Shown: positions 19,978 to 30,851 of the stretch, one piece after another | Layout: each line of letters begins with the position of its first letter | Numbering within the stretch: position 1 is the first letter of the stretch | DNA from: Epithemia pelagica | Taxonomy: Eukaryota > Bacillariophyta > Bacillariophyceae > Surirellales > Surirellaceae | Assembly (NCBI GenBank): GCA_946965045.2 | Contig: OX337230.1 | Span: 3,596,001 to 3,660,000 of the forward strand | Direction of reading: 5' to 3' | DNA: 64,000 nucleotides | The notes under the pieces: generated by a model | Seen by the model: only the letters and a program-made list of their open reading frames with translations | Database searches by the model: none | Told to the model about the DNA's origin: nothing | Translations under genes and position numbers: made by a program

Positions 19978-22832
19978 CTCCTCGTAGACCACGTTTTCAG
20001 TCGGACTCATTGTTCAGTCACGAATTCACGCCACTCATTCTTCGGGTCATTCGTCACAACCTTTGTACGCGGTTGATACGACAGGTGAAGCAACCTTGAT
20101 TTTGCACAATGGCAACCGAGCCGCTTCCTGAATATGGCAGAACAATCCCCAACAATTCCATCCTGAGTGGAATGTTGGTGTCGGTCTCACAGTCCCCCCA
20201 ACACAGTGTCAGGAAGACTTGAGCCCGGTTGGACGAAAGAGGTGCGCAACAGTACTCTAGCAGAGCGGTTTTTTCTTGTCGAATGGGAACCAAAACGGTT
20301 TCCAAAAATCAGACGTGTGCAATGAATCGTTTGGCATCTTCGCGTTCTTAATCTTGTCACACAAAAAGAGTAATCATGAGGGACAGTTCAGCTTTTTATT
20401 TATCCTGCATCAATGTTGCTGCTTTGGTAGTTTTCGTTTACCACATGTCACAGATCGAGCAACGTGAACAAGAAAGAGAACAACGTGAGCAAGAACGTGA
20501 ACAAGAAAGAGATGGCGAACGCAAGCTGTTGCTGCATTATTTCCCTTTTATGAGAAAGCCCTGGGACAAGTGTAAGATAAAGGTAGGTCTCGAGGCAAAC
20601 GTTCCCAAGAGACCTCGTAACATCAAGACCAAATCGGCCAAATTCTACTTCGAGAACATGAATGTTCCAGATGGACGTTTCAAATGCCTTGTAACGGGCA
20701 AAATTGGAGTTGGTGATGAAGTGAAACTTGCCCACATCATTCCTCGACGTTCACCCGACCAATTTTTCAAATACATTTGCCTGGATCCCAATGATCGTGA
20801 CCAACCGAGGAATACCATGTTGCTTGCGGACAAACTAGAATCGGCATTCGATAATATGCAGATTTCGTTTTGTGAAACACCGGAATCAATCGAGTGTACT
20901 GAAGCGCGAGAGCGCCAGTACCGAGTCATGGTTTGGGATCAAAACATTCTGAATAAGAGTCTGTGGCCAGGTTCACAGTACACAGTTGAAGACTTTCAAG
21001 GTCATGTGTTCTCTTTTCCACCGGGTAAGGAGCCATTTACGCGCCTACTGAGTTGGCAGGCGCAAGATTCCTATGACAATGCTGTCAAGCTACGATGGGT
21101 ATCTAAAAAAGAATGTAAAAGACCACCTAAATTTGGAACCCCGGTGAGAGAAGTTTTCACAACACCGATTGATAATTGGATTTCCTATGCCCGTGGTGAA
21201 AGTCCACAAGCTGACGAGAAGCAGTTTCGCGGTTGTCAAGAACGGCTTTTTCAAGATGAAGTCTCAACTAGCATCGTTTCAAGTAGTAATATTCCTTCTA
21301 CCCTCTCCTTGACGGACGAAGGAGAGGGGGTGTCCACTGACGACCTGGAAACAAAAAAAACCCACGACAAGGGTGCACAACGGAAACCAGACTCGTCTGT
21401 CGAGGAACTTGGCGTGCCATCACTTGGAAAGGATGAGTGCAGTGAATCAGTGCAGACGAACCGGACAAGCTCCAAACGGTCCATTACCAATTCAAAGCGG
21501 GGCCCTCGTCGAATGCTGCATCATCCACCGCAAGACCTGGAGAACAACAAGCGCGTTCGCAAACTCGATAACGACCAGGAACTGGGGACCAATGGCATGG
21601 AGTCAATCCAACGGCCCGTGAGACCACTGTCATCCTCTCGAGCACTGACACGTCCCAGTGCTAGTACTACTCATCCCAGTCAGAAACATCCTGCGTCCAG
21701 CAATCAATCTGTCGTATCCAAAGGCTCGGTTCGTTCGTCGTCTTCGCCTTCTTCCCAACTGCCGTTTGGCAAAGCCGTCGGCAAACGCAGCACGGTCGAC
21801 GCAGGAGATGAACCCGTCCTGGTGGCGACTGCTCCTCGTAAGAGTAGAAGACCAGCAGCGTCATTGTCATCCAACACTCGAGGACAAGAACTGGTACCGC
21901 CCGTCCACCAAGCACAGGAGCCAGACTTCGAGGAGACCCAGCCCGACCAAGACAACAACAACAATGTCCAGTCCAAACCTCGCACGAGCCGTACCCGGCG
22001 TCGCTTGAAATTTTTCCTTTGTGTATGCTTTTGCGTGGGTGTGGCTCTGACTCTGCTCGTGTTGGTGATTTTTTGGCCATGACGTGGAATTCCCGACCTG
22101 ACAAGCTGGACGAACACTCTATGTGCTGGAATGAATGAATCACAATTTGGGAGAAACACAACACCTGGATAAGAAGACTGCAATTAATGTGAAAGATGAA
22201 AAATTTGGTGCGACGATCCAGGGGGGGGGGGGGGGGTTGAGACTGATTGTTTATTGCCAAGTCATGCAGCCGATGTAGTCAATAGTGTTGAATAATCTTT
22301 ATGTAATGCACATCGACCTTAGTTGGGAAAAATGTACCGCAGACTGTTTATAGGGGAAGTAATCTATTGATGTCTCGGCGAGATACCCAACCGAGCAAGT
22401 TGAGGAAAAAGCGGGTGCAGTCATCATGACTGTTGCCAAAACTGCAGGTTCGACGACTGATTCGCGCAACGACGGACGACTTGTTCAACCAACGAAGAGC
22501 AATTTTGAGTTTTCTTGTTACTCTAGCACGATATTCGCCGATAGAGAGCAAGGCGACAAAGAGCGCCATTGTCGGACGATGGAATGGTATATTCCGTTGT
22601 GTGATCCTTCTGGCTCCTAGAGAAAGTGCAAGTTACCTACGGCGTATGGCTTTGCGGTTGTCGAAATTGCACTGTGGCTCCATCCAAACCAATAGCATTT
22701 TGCAACTCCAGAGAGCTTGCACCAAACACGGTATAGTGATTCGTTTGCTTTGTTGTAACATGGTACACTCTTCACAAGAACTACCTTGCTGGGGACTACC
22801 TGGTAGTAGACTCGTTGTTCCAGAATGGAAAT
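19827..22832. repeat. Array unit 3 (3006 bp, G16)
   Basis: Third unit; poly-G tract at 22221-22236. Confidence 0.93.
20376..22082 (+). CDS. HNH-like membrane-anchored protein (array copy 3)
   Basis: 568 residues, translation identical to copies 1 and 2. See copy 1 for domain positions and the His-to-Glu change in the HNH-like site. Confidence 0.75.
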   Translation: MRDSSAFYLSCINVAALVVFVYHMSQIEQREQEREQREQEREQERDGERKLLLHYFPFMRKPWDKCKIKVGLEANVPKRPRNIKTKSAKFYFENMNVPDGRFKCLVTGKIGVGDEVKLAHIIPRRSPDQFFKYICLDPNDRDQPRNTMLLADKLESAFDNMQISFCETPESIECTEARERQYRVMVWDQNILNKSLWPGSQYTVEDFQGHVFSFPPGKEPFTRLLSWQAQDSYDNAVKLRWVSKKECKRPPKFGTPVREVFTTPIDNWISYARGESPQADEKQFRGCQERLFQDEVSTSIVSSSNIPSTLSLTDEGEGVSTDDLETKKTHDKGAQRKPDSSVEELGVPSLGKDECSESVQTNRTSSKRSITNSKRGPRRMLHHPPQDLENNKRVRKLDNDQELGTNGMESIQRPVRPLSSSRALTRPSASTTHPSQKHPASSNQSVVSKGSVRSSSSPSSQLPFGKAVGKRSTVDAGDEPVLVATAPRKSRRPAASLSSNTRGQELVPPVHQAQEPDFEETQPDQDNNNNVQSKPRTSRTRRRLKFFLCVCFCVGVALTLLVLVIFWP

Positions 22833-22983
22833 GTGTCCATGTGCAACTCATAATGCTTCAACACCGTGTGGTTGTGGTTTGGATCGTCCTTGTCGTCGTC
22901 GTTGTAGTAGTAGTAGTAGTGGGAACAAAAGAGTGGTACATCCAAGGATGCCACCATGGTATCGGACTGCCACCGGACCCGGT
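22796..22983 (-). pseudogene. Patatin 3'-end fragment, unit 4
   Basis: Same extent and deletion as in unit 2. Confidence 0.85.
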
Positions 22984-25837
22984 CTCCTCGTAGACCACGT
23001 TTTCAGTCGGACTCATTGTTCAGTCACGAATTCACGCCACTCATTCTTCGGGTCATTCGTCACAACCTTTGTACGCGGTTGATACGACAGGTGAAGCAAC
23101 CTTGATTTTGCACAATGGCAACCGAGCCGCTTCCTGAATATGGCAGAACAATCCCCAACAATTCCATCCTGAGTGGAATGTTGGTGTCGGTCTCACAGTC
23201 CCCCCAACACAGTGTCAGGAAGACTTGAGCCCGGTTGGACGAAAGAGGTGCGCAACAGTACTCTAGCAGAGCGGTTTTTTCTTGTCGAATGGGAACCAAA
23301 ACGGTTTCCAAAAATCAGACGTGTGCAATGAATCGTTTGGCATCTTCGCGTTCTTAATCTTGTCACACAAAAAGAGTAATCATGAGGGACAGTTCAGCTT
23401 TTTATTTATCCTGCATCAATGTTGCTGCTTTGGTAGTTTTCGTTTACCACATGTCACAGATCGAGCAACGTGAACAAGAAAGAGAACAACGTGAGCAAGA
23501 ACGTGAACAAGAAAGAGATGGCGAACGCAAGCTGTTGCTGCATTATTTCCCTTTTATGAGAAAGCCCTGGGACAAGTGTAAGATAAAGGTAGGTCTCGAG
23601 GCAAACGTTCCCAAGAGACCTCGTAACATCAAGACCAAATCGGCCAAATTCTACTTCGAGAACATGAATGTTCCAGATGGACGTTTCAAATGCCTTGTAA
23701 CGGGCAAAATTGGAGTTGGTGATGAAGTGAAACTTGCCCACATCATTCCTCGACGTTCACCCGACCAATTTTTCAAATACATTTGCCTGGATCCCAATGA
23801 TCGTGACCAACCGAGGAATACCATGTTGCTTGCGGACAAACTAGAATTGGCATTCGATAATATGCAGATTTCGTTTTGTGAAACACCGGAATCAATCGAG
23901 TGTACTGAAGCGCGAGAGCGCCAGTACCGAGTCATGGTTTGGGATCAAAACATTCTGAATAAGAGTCTGTGGCCAGGTTCACAGTACACAGTTGAAGACT
24001 TTCAAGGTCATGTGTTCTCTTTTCCACCGGGTAAGGAGCCATTTACGCGCCTACTGAGTTGGCAGGCGCAAGATTCCTATGACAATGCTGTCAAGCTACG
24101 ATGGGTATCTAAAAAAGAATGTAAAAGACCACCTAAATTTGGAACCCCGGTGAGAGAAGTTTTCACAACACCGATTGATAATTGGATTTCCTATGCCCGT
24201 GGTGAAAGTCCACAAGCTGACGAGAAGCAGTTTCGCGGTTGTCAAGAACGGCTTTTTCAAGATGAAGTCTCAACTAGCATCGTTTCAAGTAGTAATATTC
24301 CTTCTACCCTCTCCTTGACGGACGAAGGAGAGGGGGTGTCCACTGACGACCTGGAAACAAAAAAAAACCACGACAAGGGTGCACAACGGAAACCAGACTC
24401 GTCTGTCGAGGAACTTGGCGTGCCATCACTTGGAAAGGATGAGTGCAGTGAATCAGTGCAGACGAACCGGACAAGCTCCAAACGGTCCATTACCAATTCA
24501 AAGCGGGGCCCTCGTCGAATGCTGCATCATCCACCGCAAGACCTGGAGAACAACAAGCGCGTTCGCAAACTCGATAACGACCAGGAACTGGGGACCAATG
24601 GCATGGAGTCAATCCAACGGCCCGTGAGACCACTGTCATCCTCTCGAGCACTGACACGTCCCAGTGCTAGTACTACTCATCCCAGTCAGAAACATCCTGC
24701 GTCCAGCAATCAATCTGTCGTATCCAAAGGCTCGGTTCGTTCGTCGTCTTCGCCTTCTTCCCAACTGCCGTTTGGCAAAGCCGTCGGCAAACGCAGCACG
24801 GTCGACGCAGGAGATGAACCCGTCCTGGTGGCGACTGCTCCTCGTAAGAGTAGAAGACCAGCAGCGTCATTGTCATCCAACACTCGAGGACAAGAACTGG
24901 TACCGCCCGTCCACCAAGCACAGGAGCCAGACTTCGAGGAGACCCAGCCCGACCAAGACAACAACAACAATGTCCAGTCCAAACCTCGCACGAGCCGTAC
25001 CCGGCGTCGCTTGAAATTTTTCCTTTGTGTATGCTTTTGCGTGGGTGTGGCTCTGACTCTGCTCGTGTTGGTGATTTTTTGGCCATGACGTGGAATTCCC
25101 GACCTGACAAGCTGGACGAACACTCTATGTGCTGGAATGAATGAATCACAATTTGGGAGAAACACAACACCTGGATAAGAAGACTGCAATTAATGTGAAA
25201 GATGAAAAATTTGGTGCGACGATCCAGGGGGGGGGGGGGGGTTGAGACTGATTGTTTATTGCCAAGTCATGCGGCCGATGTAGTCAATAGTGTTGAATAA
25301 TCTTTATGTAATGCACATCGACCTTAGTTGGGAAAAATGTACCGCAGACTGTTTATAGGGGAAGTAATCTATTGATGTCTCGGCGAGATACCCAACCGAG
25401 CAAGTTGAGGAAAAAGCGGGTGCAGTCGTCATGACTGTTGCCAAAACTGCAGGTTCGACGACTGATTCGCGCAACGACGGACGACTTGTTCAACCAACGA
25501 AGAGCAATTTTGAGTTTTCTTGTTACTCTAGCACGATATTCGCCGATAGAGAGCAAGGCGACAAAGAGCGCCATTGTCGGACGATGGAATGGTATATTCC
25601 GTTGTGTGATCCTTCTGGCTCCTAGAGAAAGTGCAAGTTACCTACGGCGTATGGCTTTGCGGTTGTCGAAATTGCACTGTGGCTCCATCCAAACCAATAG
25701 CATTTTGCAACTCCAGAGAGCTTGCACCAAACACAGTATAGTGATTCGTTTGCTTTGTTGTAACATGGTACACTCTTCACAAGAACTACCTTGCTGGGGA
25801 CTACCTGGTAGTAGACTCGTTGTTCCAGAATGGAAAT
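22833..25837. repeat. Array unit 4 (3005 bp, G15)
   Basis: Fourth unit; poly-G tract at 25227-25241. It carries private substitutions, for example CGGCCG instead of CAGCCG near 25271. Confidence 0.93.
23382..25088 (+). CDS. HNH-like membrane-anchored protein (array copy 4, two substitutions)
   Basis: 568 residues. It differs from copies 1-3 by Ser to Leu in the ESAFD motif (now ELAFD, ~position 23847) and Thr to Asn in the linker (~24369). The first change lies next to the HNH-like active-site helix. The two changes show that the copies are distinct and not one sequence repeated by the assembler. Confidence 0.75.
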   Translation: MRDSSAFYLSCINVAALVVFVYHMSQIEQREQEREQREQEREQERDGERKLLLHYFPFMRKPWDKCKIKVGLEANVPKRPRNIKTKSAKFYFENMNVPDGRFKCLVTGKIGVGDEVKLAHIIPRRSPDQFFKYICLDPNDRDQPRNTMLLADKLELAFDNMQISFCETPESIECTEARERQYRVMVWDQNILNKSLWPGSQYTVEDFQGHVFSFPPGKEPFTRLLSWQAQDSYDNAVKLRWVSKKECKRPPKFGTPVREVFTTPIDNWISYARGESPQADEKQFRGCQERLFQDEVSTSIVSSSNIPSTLSLTDEGEGVSTDDLETKKNHDKGAQRKPDSSVEELGVPSLGKDECSESVQTNRTSSKRSITNSKRGPRRMLHHPPQDLENNKRVRKLDNDQELGTNGMESIQRPVRPLSSSRALTRPSASTTHPSQKHPASSNQSVVSKGSVRSSSSPSSQLPFGKAVGKRSTVDAGDEPVLVATAPRKSRRPAASLSSNTRGQELVPPVHQAQEPDFEETQPDQDNNNNVQSKPRTSRTRRRLKFFLCVCFCVGVALTLLVLVIFWP

Positions 25838-25988
25838 GTGTCCATGTGCAACTCATAATGCTTCAACACCGTGTGGTTGTGGTTTGGATCGTCCTTGTCG
25901 TCGTCGTTGTAGTAGTAGTAGTAGTGGGAACAAAAGAGTGGTACATCCAAGGATGCCACCATGGTATCGGACTGCCACCGGACCCGGT
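25801..25988 (-). pseudogene. Patatin 3'-end fragment, unit 5
   Basis: Same extent and deletion as in unit 2. Confidence 0.85.
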
Positions 25989-28840
25989 CTCCTCGTAGAC
26001 CACGTTTTCAGTCGGACTCATTGTTCAGTCACGAATTCACGCCACTCATTCTTCGGGTCATTCGTCACAACCTTTGTACGCGGTTGATACGACAGGTGAA
26101 GCAACCTTGATTTTGCACAATGGCAACCGAGCCGCTTCCTGAATATGGCAGAACAATCCCCAACAATTCCATCCTGAGTGGAATGTTGGTGTCGGTCTCA
26201 CAGTCCCCCCAACACAGTGTCAGGAAGACTTGAGCCCGGTTGGACGAAAGAGGTGCGCAACAGTACTCTAGCAGAGCGGTTTTTTCTTGTCGAATGGGAA
26301 CCAAAACGGTTTCCAAAAATCAGACGTGTGCAATGAATCGTTTGGCATCTTCGCGTTCTTAATCTTGTCACACAAAAAGAGTAATCATGAGGGACAGTTC
26401 AGCTTTTTATTTATCCTGCATCAATGTTGCTGCTTTGGTAGTTTTCGTTTACCACATGTCACAGATCGAGCAACGTGAACAAGAAAGAGAACAACGTGAG
26501 CAAGAACGTGAACAAGAAAGAGATGGCGAACGCAAGCTGTTGCTGCATTATTTCCCTTTTATGAGAAAGCCCTGGGACAAGTGTAAGATAAAGGTAGGTC
26601 TCGAGGCAAACGTTCCCAAGAGACCTCGTAACATCAAGACCAAATCGGCCAAATTCTACTTCGAGAACATGAATGTTCCAGATGGACGTTTCAAATGCCT
26701 TGTAACGGGCAAAATTGGAGTTGGTGATGAAGTGAAACTTGCCCACATCATTCCTCGACGTTCACCCGACCAATTTTTCAAATACATTTGCCTGGATCCC
26801 AATGATCGTGACCAACCGAGGAATACCATGTTGCTTGCGGACAAACTAGAATCGGCATTCGATAATATGCAGATTTCGTTTTGTGAAACACCGGAATCAA
26901 TCGAGTGTACTGAAGCGCGAGAGCGCCAGTACCGAGTCATGGTTTGGGATCAAAACATTCTGAATAAGAGTCTGTGGCCAGGTTCACAGTACACAGTTGA
27001 AGACTTTCAAGGTCATGTGTTCTCTTTTCCACCGGGTAAGGAGCCATTTACGCGCCTACTGAGTTGGCAGGCGCAAGATTCCTATGACAATGCTGTCAAG
27101 CTACGATGGGTATCTAAAAAAGAATGTAAAAGACCACCTAAATTTGGAACCCCGGTGAGAGAAGTTTTCACAACACCGATTGATAATTGGATTTCCTATG
27201 CCCGTGGTGAAAGTCCACAAGCTGACGAGAAGCAGTTTCGCGGTTGTCAAGAACGGCTTTTTCAAGGTGAAGTCTCAACTAGCATCGTTTCAAGTAGTAA
27301 TATTCCTTCTACCCTCTCCTTGACGGACGAAGGAGAGGGGGTGTCCACTGACGACCTGGAAACAAAAAAAACCCACGACAAGGGTGCACAACGGAAACCA
27401 GACTCGTCTGTCGAGGAACTTGGCGTGCCATCACTTGGAAAGGATGAGTGCAGTGAATCAGTGCAGACGAACCGGACAAGCTCCAAACGGTCCATTACCA
27501 ATTCAAAGCGGGGCCCTCGTCGAATGCTGCATCATCCACCGCAAGACCTGGAGAACAACAAGCGCGTTCGCAAACTCGATAACGACCAGGAACTGGGGAC
27601 CAATGGCATGGAGTCAATCCAACGGCCCGTGAGACCACTGTCATCCTCTCGAGCACTGACACGTCCCAGTGCTAGTACTACTCATCCCAGTCAGAAACAT
27701 CCTGCGTCCAGCAATCAATCTGTCGTATCCAAAGGCTCGGTTCGTTCGTCGTCTTCGCCTTCTTCCCAACTGCCGTTTGGCAAAGCCGTCGGCAAACGCA
27801 GCACGGTCGACGCAGGAGATGAACCCGTCCTGGTGGCGACTGCTCCTCGTAAGAGTAGAAGACCAGCAGCGTCATTGTCATCCAACACTCGAGGACAAGA
27901 ACTGGTACCGCCCGTCCACCAAGCACAGGAGCCAGACTTCGAGGAGACCCAGCCCGACCAAGACAACAACAACAATGTCCAGTCCAAACCTCGCACGAGC
28001 CGTACCCGGCGTCGCTTGAAATTTTTCCTTTGTGTATGCTTTTGCGTGGGTGTGGCTCTGACTCTGCTCGTGTTGGTGATTTTTTGGCCATGACGTGGAA
28101 TTCCCGACCTGACAAGCTGGACGAACACTCTATGTGCTGGAATGAATGAATCACAATTTGGGAGAAACACAACACCTGGATAAGAAGACTGCAATTAATG
28201 TGAAAGATGAAAAATTTGGTGCGACGATCCAGGGGGGGGGGGGGTTGAGACTGATTGTTTATTGCCAAGTCATGCAGCCGATGTAGTCAATAGTGTTGAA
28301 TAATCTTTATGTAATGCACATCGACCTTAGTTGGGAAAAATGTACCGCAGACTGTTTATAGGGGAAGTAATCTATTGATGTCTCGGCGAGATACCCAACC
28401 GAGCAAGTTGAGGAAAAAGCGGGTGCAGTCGTCATGACTGTTGCCAAAACTGCAGGTTCGACGACTGATTCGCGCAACGACGGACGACTTGTTCAACCAA
28501 CGAAGAGCAATTTTGAGTTTTCTTGTTACTCTAGCACGATATTCGCCGATAGAGAGCAAGGCGACAAAGAGCGCCATTGTCGGACGATGGAATGGTATAT
28601 TCCGTTGTGTGATCCTTCTGGCTCCTAGAGAAAGTGCAAGTTACCTACGGCGTATGGCTTTGCGGTTGTCGAAATTGCACTGTGGCTCCATCCAAACCAA
28701 TAGCATTTTGCAACTCCAGAGAGCTTGCACCAAACACGGTATAGTGATTCGTTTGCTTTGTTGTAACATGGTACACTCTTCACAAGAACTACCTTGCTGG
28801 GGACTACCTGGTAGTAGACTCGTTGTTCCAGAATGGAAAT
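25838..28840. repeat. Array unit 5 (3003 bp, G13), joined to the intact patatin gene
   Basis: Fifth unit; poly-G tract at 28232-28244. Sequence stays array-like through the patatin stop codon and ~20 codons of its 3' end, then diverges at about 28862. Confidence 0.93.
26387..28093 (+). CDS. HNH-like membrane-anchored protein (array copy 5, one substitution)
   Basis: 568 residues, differing from copies 1-3 by Asp to Gly in the linker (FQDEV to FQGEV, ~27267). It is convergent with the intact patatin gene, which begins its 3' end about 710 bp downstream on the other strand. Confidence 0.75.
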   Translation: MRDSSAFYLSCINVAALVVFVYHMSQIEQREQEREQREQEREQERDGERKLLLHYFPFMRKPWDKCKIKVGLEANVPKRPRNIKTKSAKFYFENMNVPDGRFKCLVTGKIGVGDEVKLAHIIPRRSPDQFFKYICLDPNDRDQPRNTMLLADKLESAFDNMQISFCETPESIECTEARERQYRVMVWDQNILNKSLWPGSQYTVEDFQGHVFSFPPGKEPFTRLLSWQAQDSYDNAVKLRWVSKKECKRPPKFGTPVREVFTTPIDNWISYARGESPQADEKQFRGCQERLFQGEVSTSIVSSSNIPSTLSLTDEGEGVSTDDLETKKTHDKGAQRKPDSSVEELGVPSLGKDECSESVQTNRTSSKRSITNSKRGPRRMLHHPPQDLENNKRVRKLDNDQELGTNGMESIQRPVRPLSSSRALTRPSASTTHPSQKHPASSNQSVVSKGSVRSSSSPSSQLPFGKAVGKRSTVDAGDEPVLVATAPRKSRRPAASLSSNTRGQELVPPVHQAQEPDFEETQPDQDNNNNVQSKPRTSRTRRRLKFFLCVCFCVGVALTLLVLVIFWP

Positions 28841-30237
28841 GTGTCCATGTGCAACTCATAATGCTCCAACAACGTCATATTGTTGTGAATTGGATCGTCG
28901 TCGTCGTCGTACAAGTAGAAGTGGGAACAAAAGAGGGGTACATCCAACGATGCCACCATGGTATCGTACGCCGCCTGGACTGCCACCGGACCCGGTTTCA
29001 TGTTCCACGGTCGTACCGGCGGCAAATTTTGAATGGACAAGGACAGAACTTGGCGGCACGGTGGTTGTGTGCGATGATTGCCATTGCCATTATGGTCCCC
29101 AACAATGAGTCTGGAAACCTCCAAGGGTCCCGGTGGTGATGGTTGGTGAGACGACCGAAACGAACCCACCTTGAGATTGACGACACGCTCCAATTTGTTC
29201 GTCTTGTTGTTGCCCTTGTTGCGGCGCGTGGCAGAAAAGGACTCGAGGAGGGCTGGCAAGGCTAGGATACCGGACCGGTCTTGAACGCCACCATCAATCA
29301 AGTAACGAGTCCTGTACGAATGACTGCCATCATTCTGTTCGTCATCATGACTTGCAAAAGAAGTGGGACGCCAACGAACGGGTTGAAACAAGAGCGGAAA
29401 GGTCGCGGACGCCCGAGCGGCTCTTGCCATGTTGCCCGTCGTCAACACCCGAGTCGTACGACTGCGCACACAAAAGGCTGTCACCGCCACGGGAACCAAG
29501 GCATCTTGAAGCTGCAACGAAGATGTGGTGTTTTCAAATTGTCGTTGTTGTTGATCCTGTTCTTGGAGAAGGAACTGGTCCATGAGTTGTTCAAACCACT
29601 TTCCTCGAAAGAGACCTCCCCATCCGGGAAAATCTGCATACTTGTCCAACGTTACGGTAGAACAAAAGTCGGCGGCTTTGCGGGGAGCAATACCGGCCGC
29701 TGTCAAGACAGCCGCCATGGCACCGGCCGAAGCTCCGACCAAACCGTGGACCAACTCCAACAACGACGGTGGTGGATCCAAGGATGACGACTGTTGTTGT
29801 TGTTGTGACAAGTGTTCCTCCCAGGCGGCCAAGACACCAAAATAGCCATAAAATCCAAAGAATGCCGGTGCCATGGCCAAGGAAAATCCATCCTCGTGCT
29901 GCAAAAAGGATCGGAGAGTCACATTCGACAAGGACACAGTGACATTGGTACCACCCTTCGTGGAGTTGTTGTTCCATGCGGCGCCTTGTGGTGCCAGAAT
30001 GTGCGGATGCTTCGTCCAAACGTTGTGGAATGCCGGATCCTGCCATTGCTGTACATTTTGGTCTTGATGATGGTTTCCACGCTTGGTAGGAAACAACAAC
30101 AACAACAAGTGTTGTGTCGTACTTCTGCTACTACTTCTTCCTTTGGCAAACGTCGATCCTCGGTGGACAAACAAAAAGCTGCTGCTACTGCACCCAAATA
30201 AAACCAACCAGATCAACACAAGCGCAAATGGCTTCAT
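28804..30237 (-). CDS. Patatin-like phospholipase/acyl hydrolase, secreted
   Basis: 477 residues from the ATG at 30237. A Cys/Ser-rich hydrophobic signal peptide spans ~residues 4-22. The patatin core has the nucleophile-elbow Ser in GASAG and the dyad Asp in IDGGVQD. The usual glycine-rich oxyanion stretch is replaced by a Phe/Gly-rich MAPAFFGFYGYFG. Patatins release fatty acids from membrane or storage lipids; the signal peptide suggests a secretory or plastid-envelope route. The C-terminal ~20 codons are identical to the truncated fragments in the array, and upstream the gene diverges from them by about a quarter, so the array breakpoint lies inside this gene. Other fragments of it lie at 49400-49465 and 50700-50790, and perhaps near 37730. 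Confidence 0.85.
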   Translation of the reverse strand: MKPFALVLIWLVLFGCSSSSFLFVHRGSTFAKGRSSSRSTTQHLLLLLFPTKRGNHHQDQNVQQWQDPAFHNVWTKHPHILAPQGAAWNNNSTKGGTNVTVSLSNVTLRSFLQHEDGFSLAMAPAFFGFYGYFGVLAAWEEHLSQQQQQSSSLDPPPSLLELVHGLVGASAGAMAAVLTAAGIAPRKAADFCSTVTLDKYADFPGWGGLFRGKWFEQLMDQFLLQEQDQQQRQFENTTSSLQLQDALVPVAVTAFCVRSRTTRVLTTGNMARAARASATFPLLFQPVRWRPTSFASHDDEQNDGSHSYRTRYLIDGGVQDRSGILALPALLESFSATRRNKGNNKTNKLERVVNLKVGSFRSSHQPSPPGPLEVSRLIVGDHNGNGNHRTQPPCRQVLSLSIQNLPPVRPWNMKPGPVAVQAAYDTMVASLDVPLFCSHFYLYDDDDDPIHNNMTLLEHYELHMDTFPFWNNESTTR

Positions 30238-30430
30238 GCTACAACTGGTTGAGCATCACACTGCATCTAGTACCTAGATCGATCGACCTTTGCTCGAATA
30301 GAGTACAGAAGCGTATTGTAGTCGTTTTGTCGTCATGGTCGACCCAGATGAGGCGAAGAAGTGCGTCAGACGAACCGTGATTCAAATGGGGCATAGAGCA
30401 GTCCTGTATAGAGCTGCTAGAGCGAGTACC
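30238..30430 (-). promoter_or_regulatory. Upstream region of the patatin gene, duplicated at 50530-50700
   Basis: Most of this block reappears in inverted orientation at 50530-50700, including the segments around GCATCACACTGCATCTA and ATGCCCCATTTGAATCAC. The duplication ends inside the signal-peptide codons there, so promoter and start were copied together. Confidence 0.6.
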
Positions 30431-30739
30431 TTCTCCTGCAGGGACACCCGGCAAAGTCGACAAGAAACGACAAAAGCGACAAAGTGCTAACACGGCTAAG
30501 ACACGAGATTTCGAAAGTGAATTATCATCTATTATGCATAGCGATGTTCACATACCGTAGTAGCACACTTTCTTCGTCTTACTCCTACCTACTCCTACTC
30601 CTACCTACCTAGAGGTCTTACCTATGTGCTATATGTTCTGTGCCAATAGTCTACTAGGAGTAGGAGTATGTGGTATTTTGCGCGTTCTAATGAGAAATTC
30701 GCAATAAGAGCGACCCAAAGCGACCGAATATGTCAGAAA

Positions 30740-30851
30740 CACGACATTGTCACGACATTCTCACGACATTTAATGTAATTGTCACGACATAGACACGACA
30801 AGTACACGACATAGACACGACAAACACGACAAACACAACATTTTCACGACG
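30740..30851. repeat. CACGACA heptamer cluster with ~11-bp spacing
   Basis: Eight exact CACGACA copies start at 30740, 30751, 30762, 30783, 30794, 30805, 30816 and 30825. CACAACA (30834) and CACGACG (30845) follow as variants. Spacing is 11 bp with one gap of 21 and two of 9. Confidence 0.85.

Larger units (their letters stand above)
13814..28840. repeat. Tandem array of five ~3.0-kb units, each with an HNH-like gene
   Basis: Anchoring on one shared motif gives unit lengths of 3005, 3008, 3006, 3005 and 3003 bp. Each unit contains a truncated patatin 3' end (minus), the HNH-like CDS (plus), a 3' flank with a poly-G tract, and a spacer related to 48395-48470. The poly-G tracts are 15, 18, 16, 15 and 13 long, so every unit is exactly 2990 bp plus its G tract. 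Units differ otherwise by only a few substitutions. The right end runs into the intact patatin gene. Confidence 0.95.

Noticed and set aside
13814-28840. Array as an assembly artefact
   Set aside because: Private substitutions in units 4 and 5 and different G-tract lengths show separate copies, though copy number still needs long reads.
30740-30851. CRISPR-like array
   Set aside because: The repeat is only 7 bp with ~4-bp spacers, and the genome is eukaryotic.
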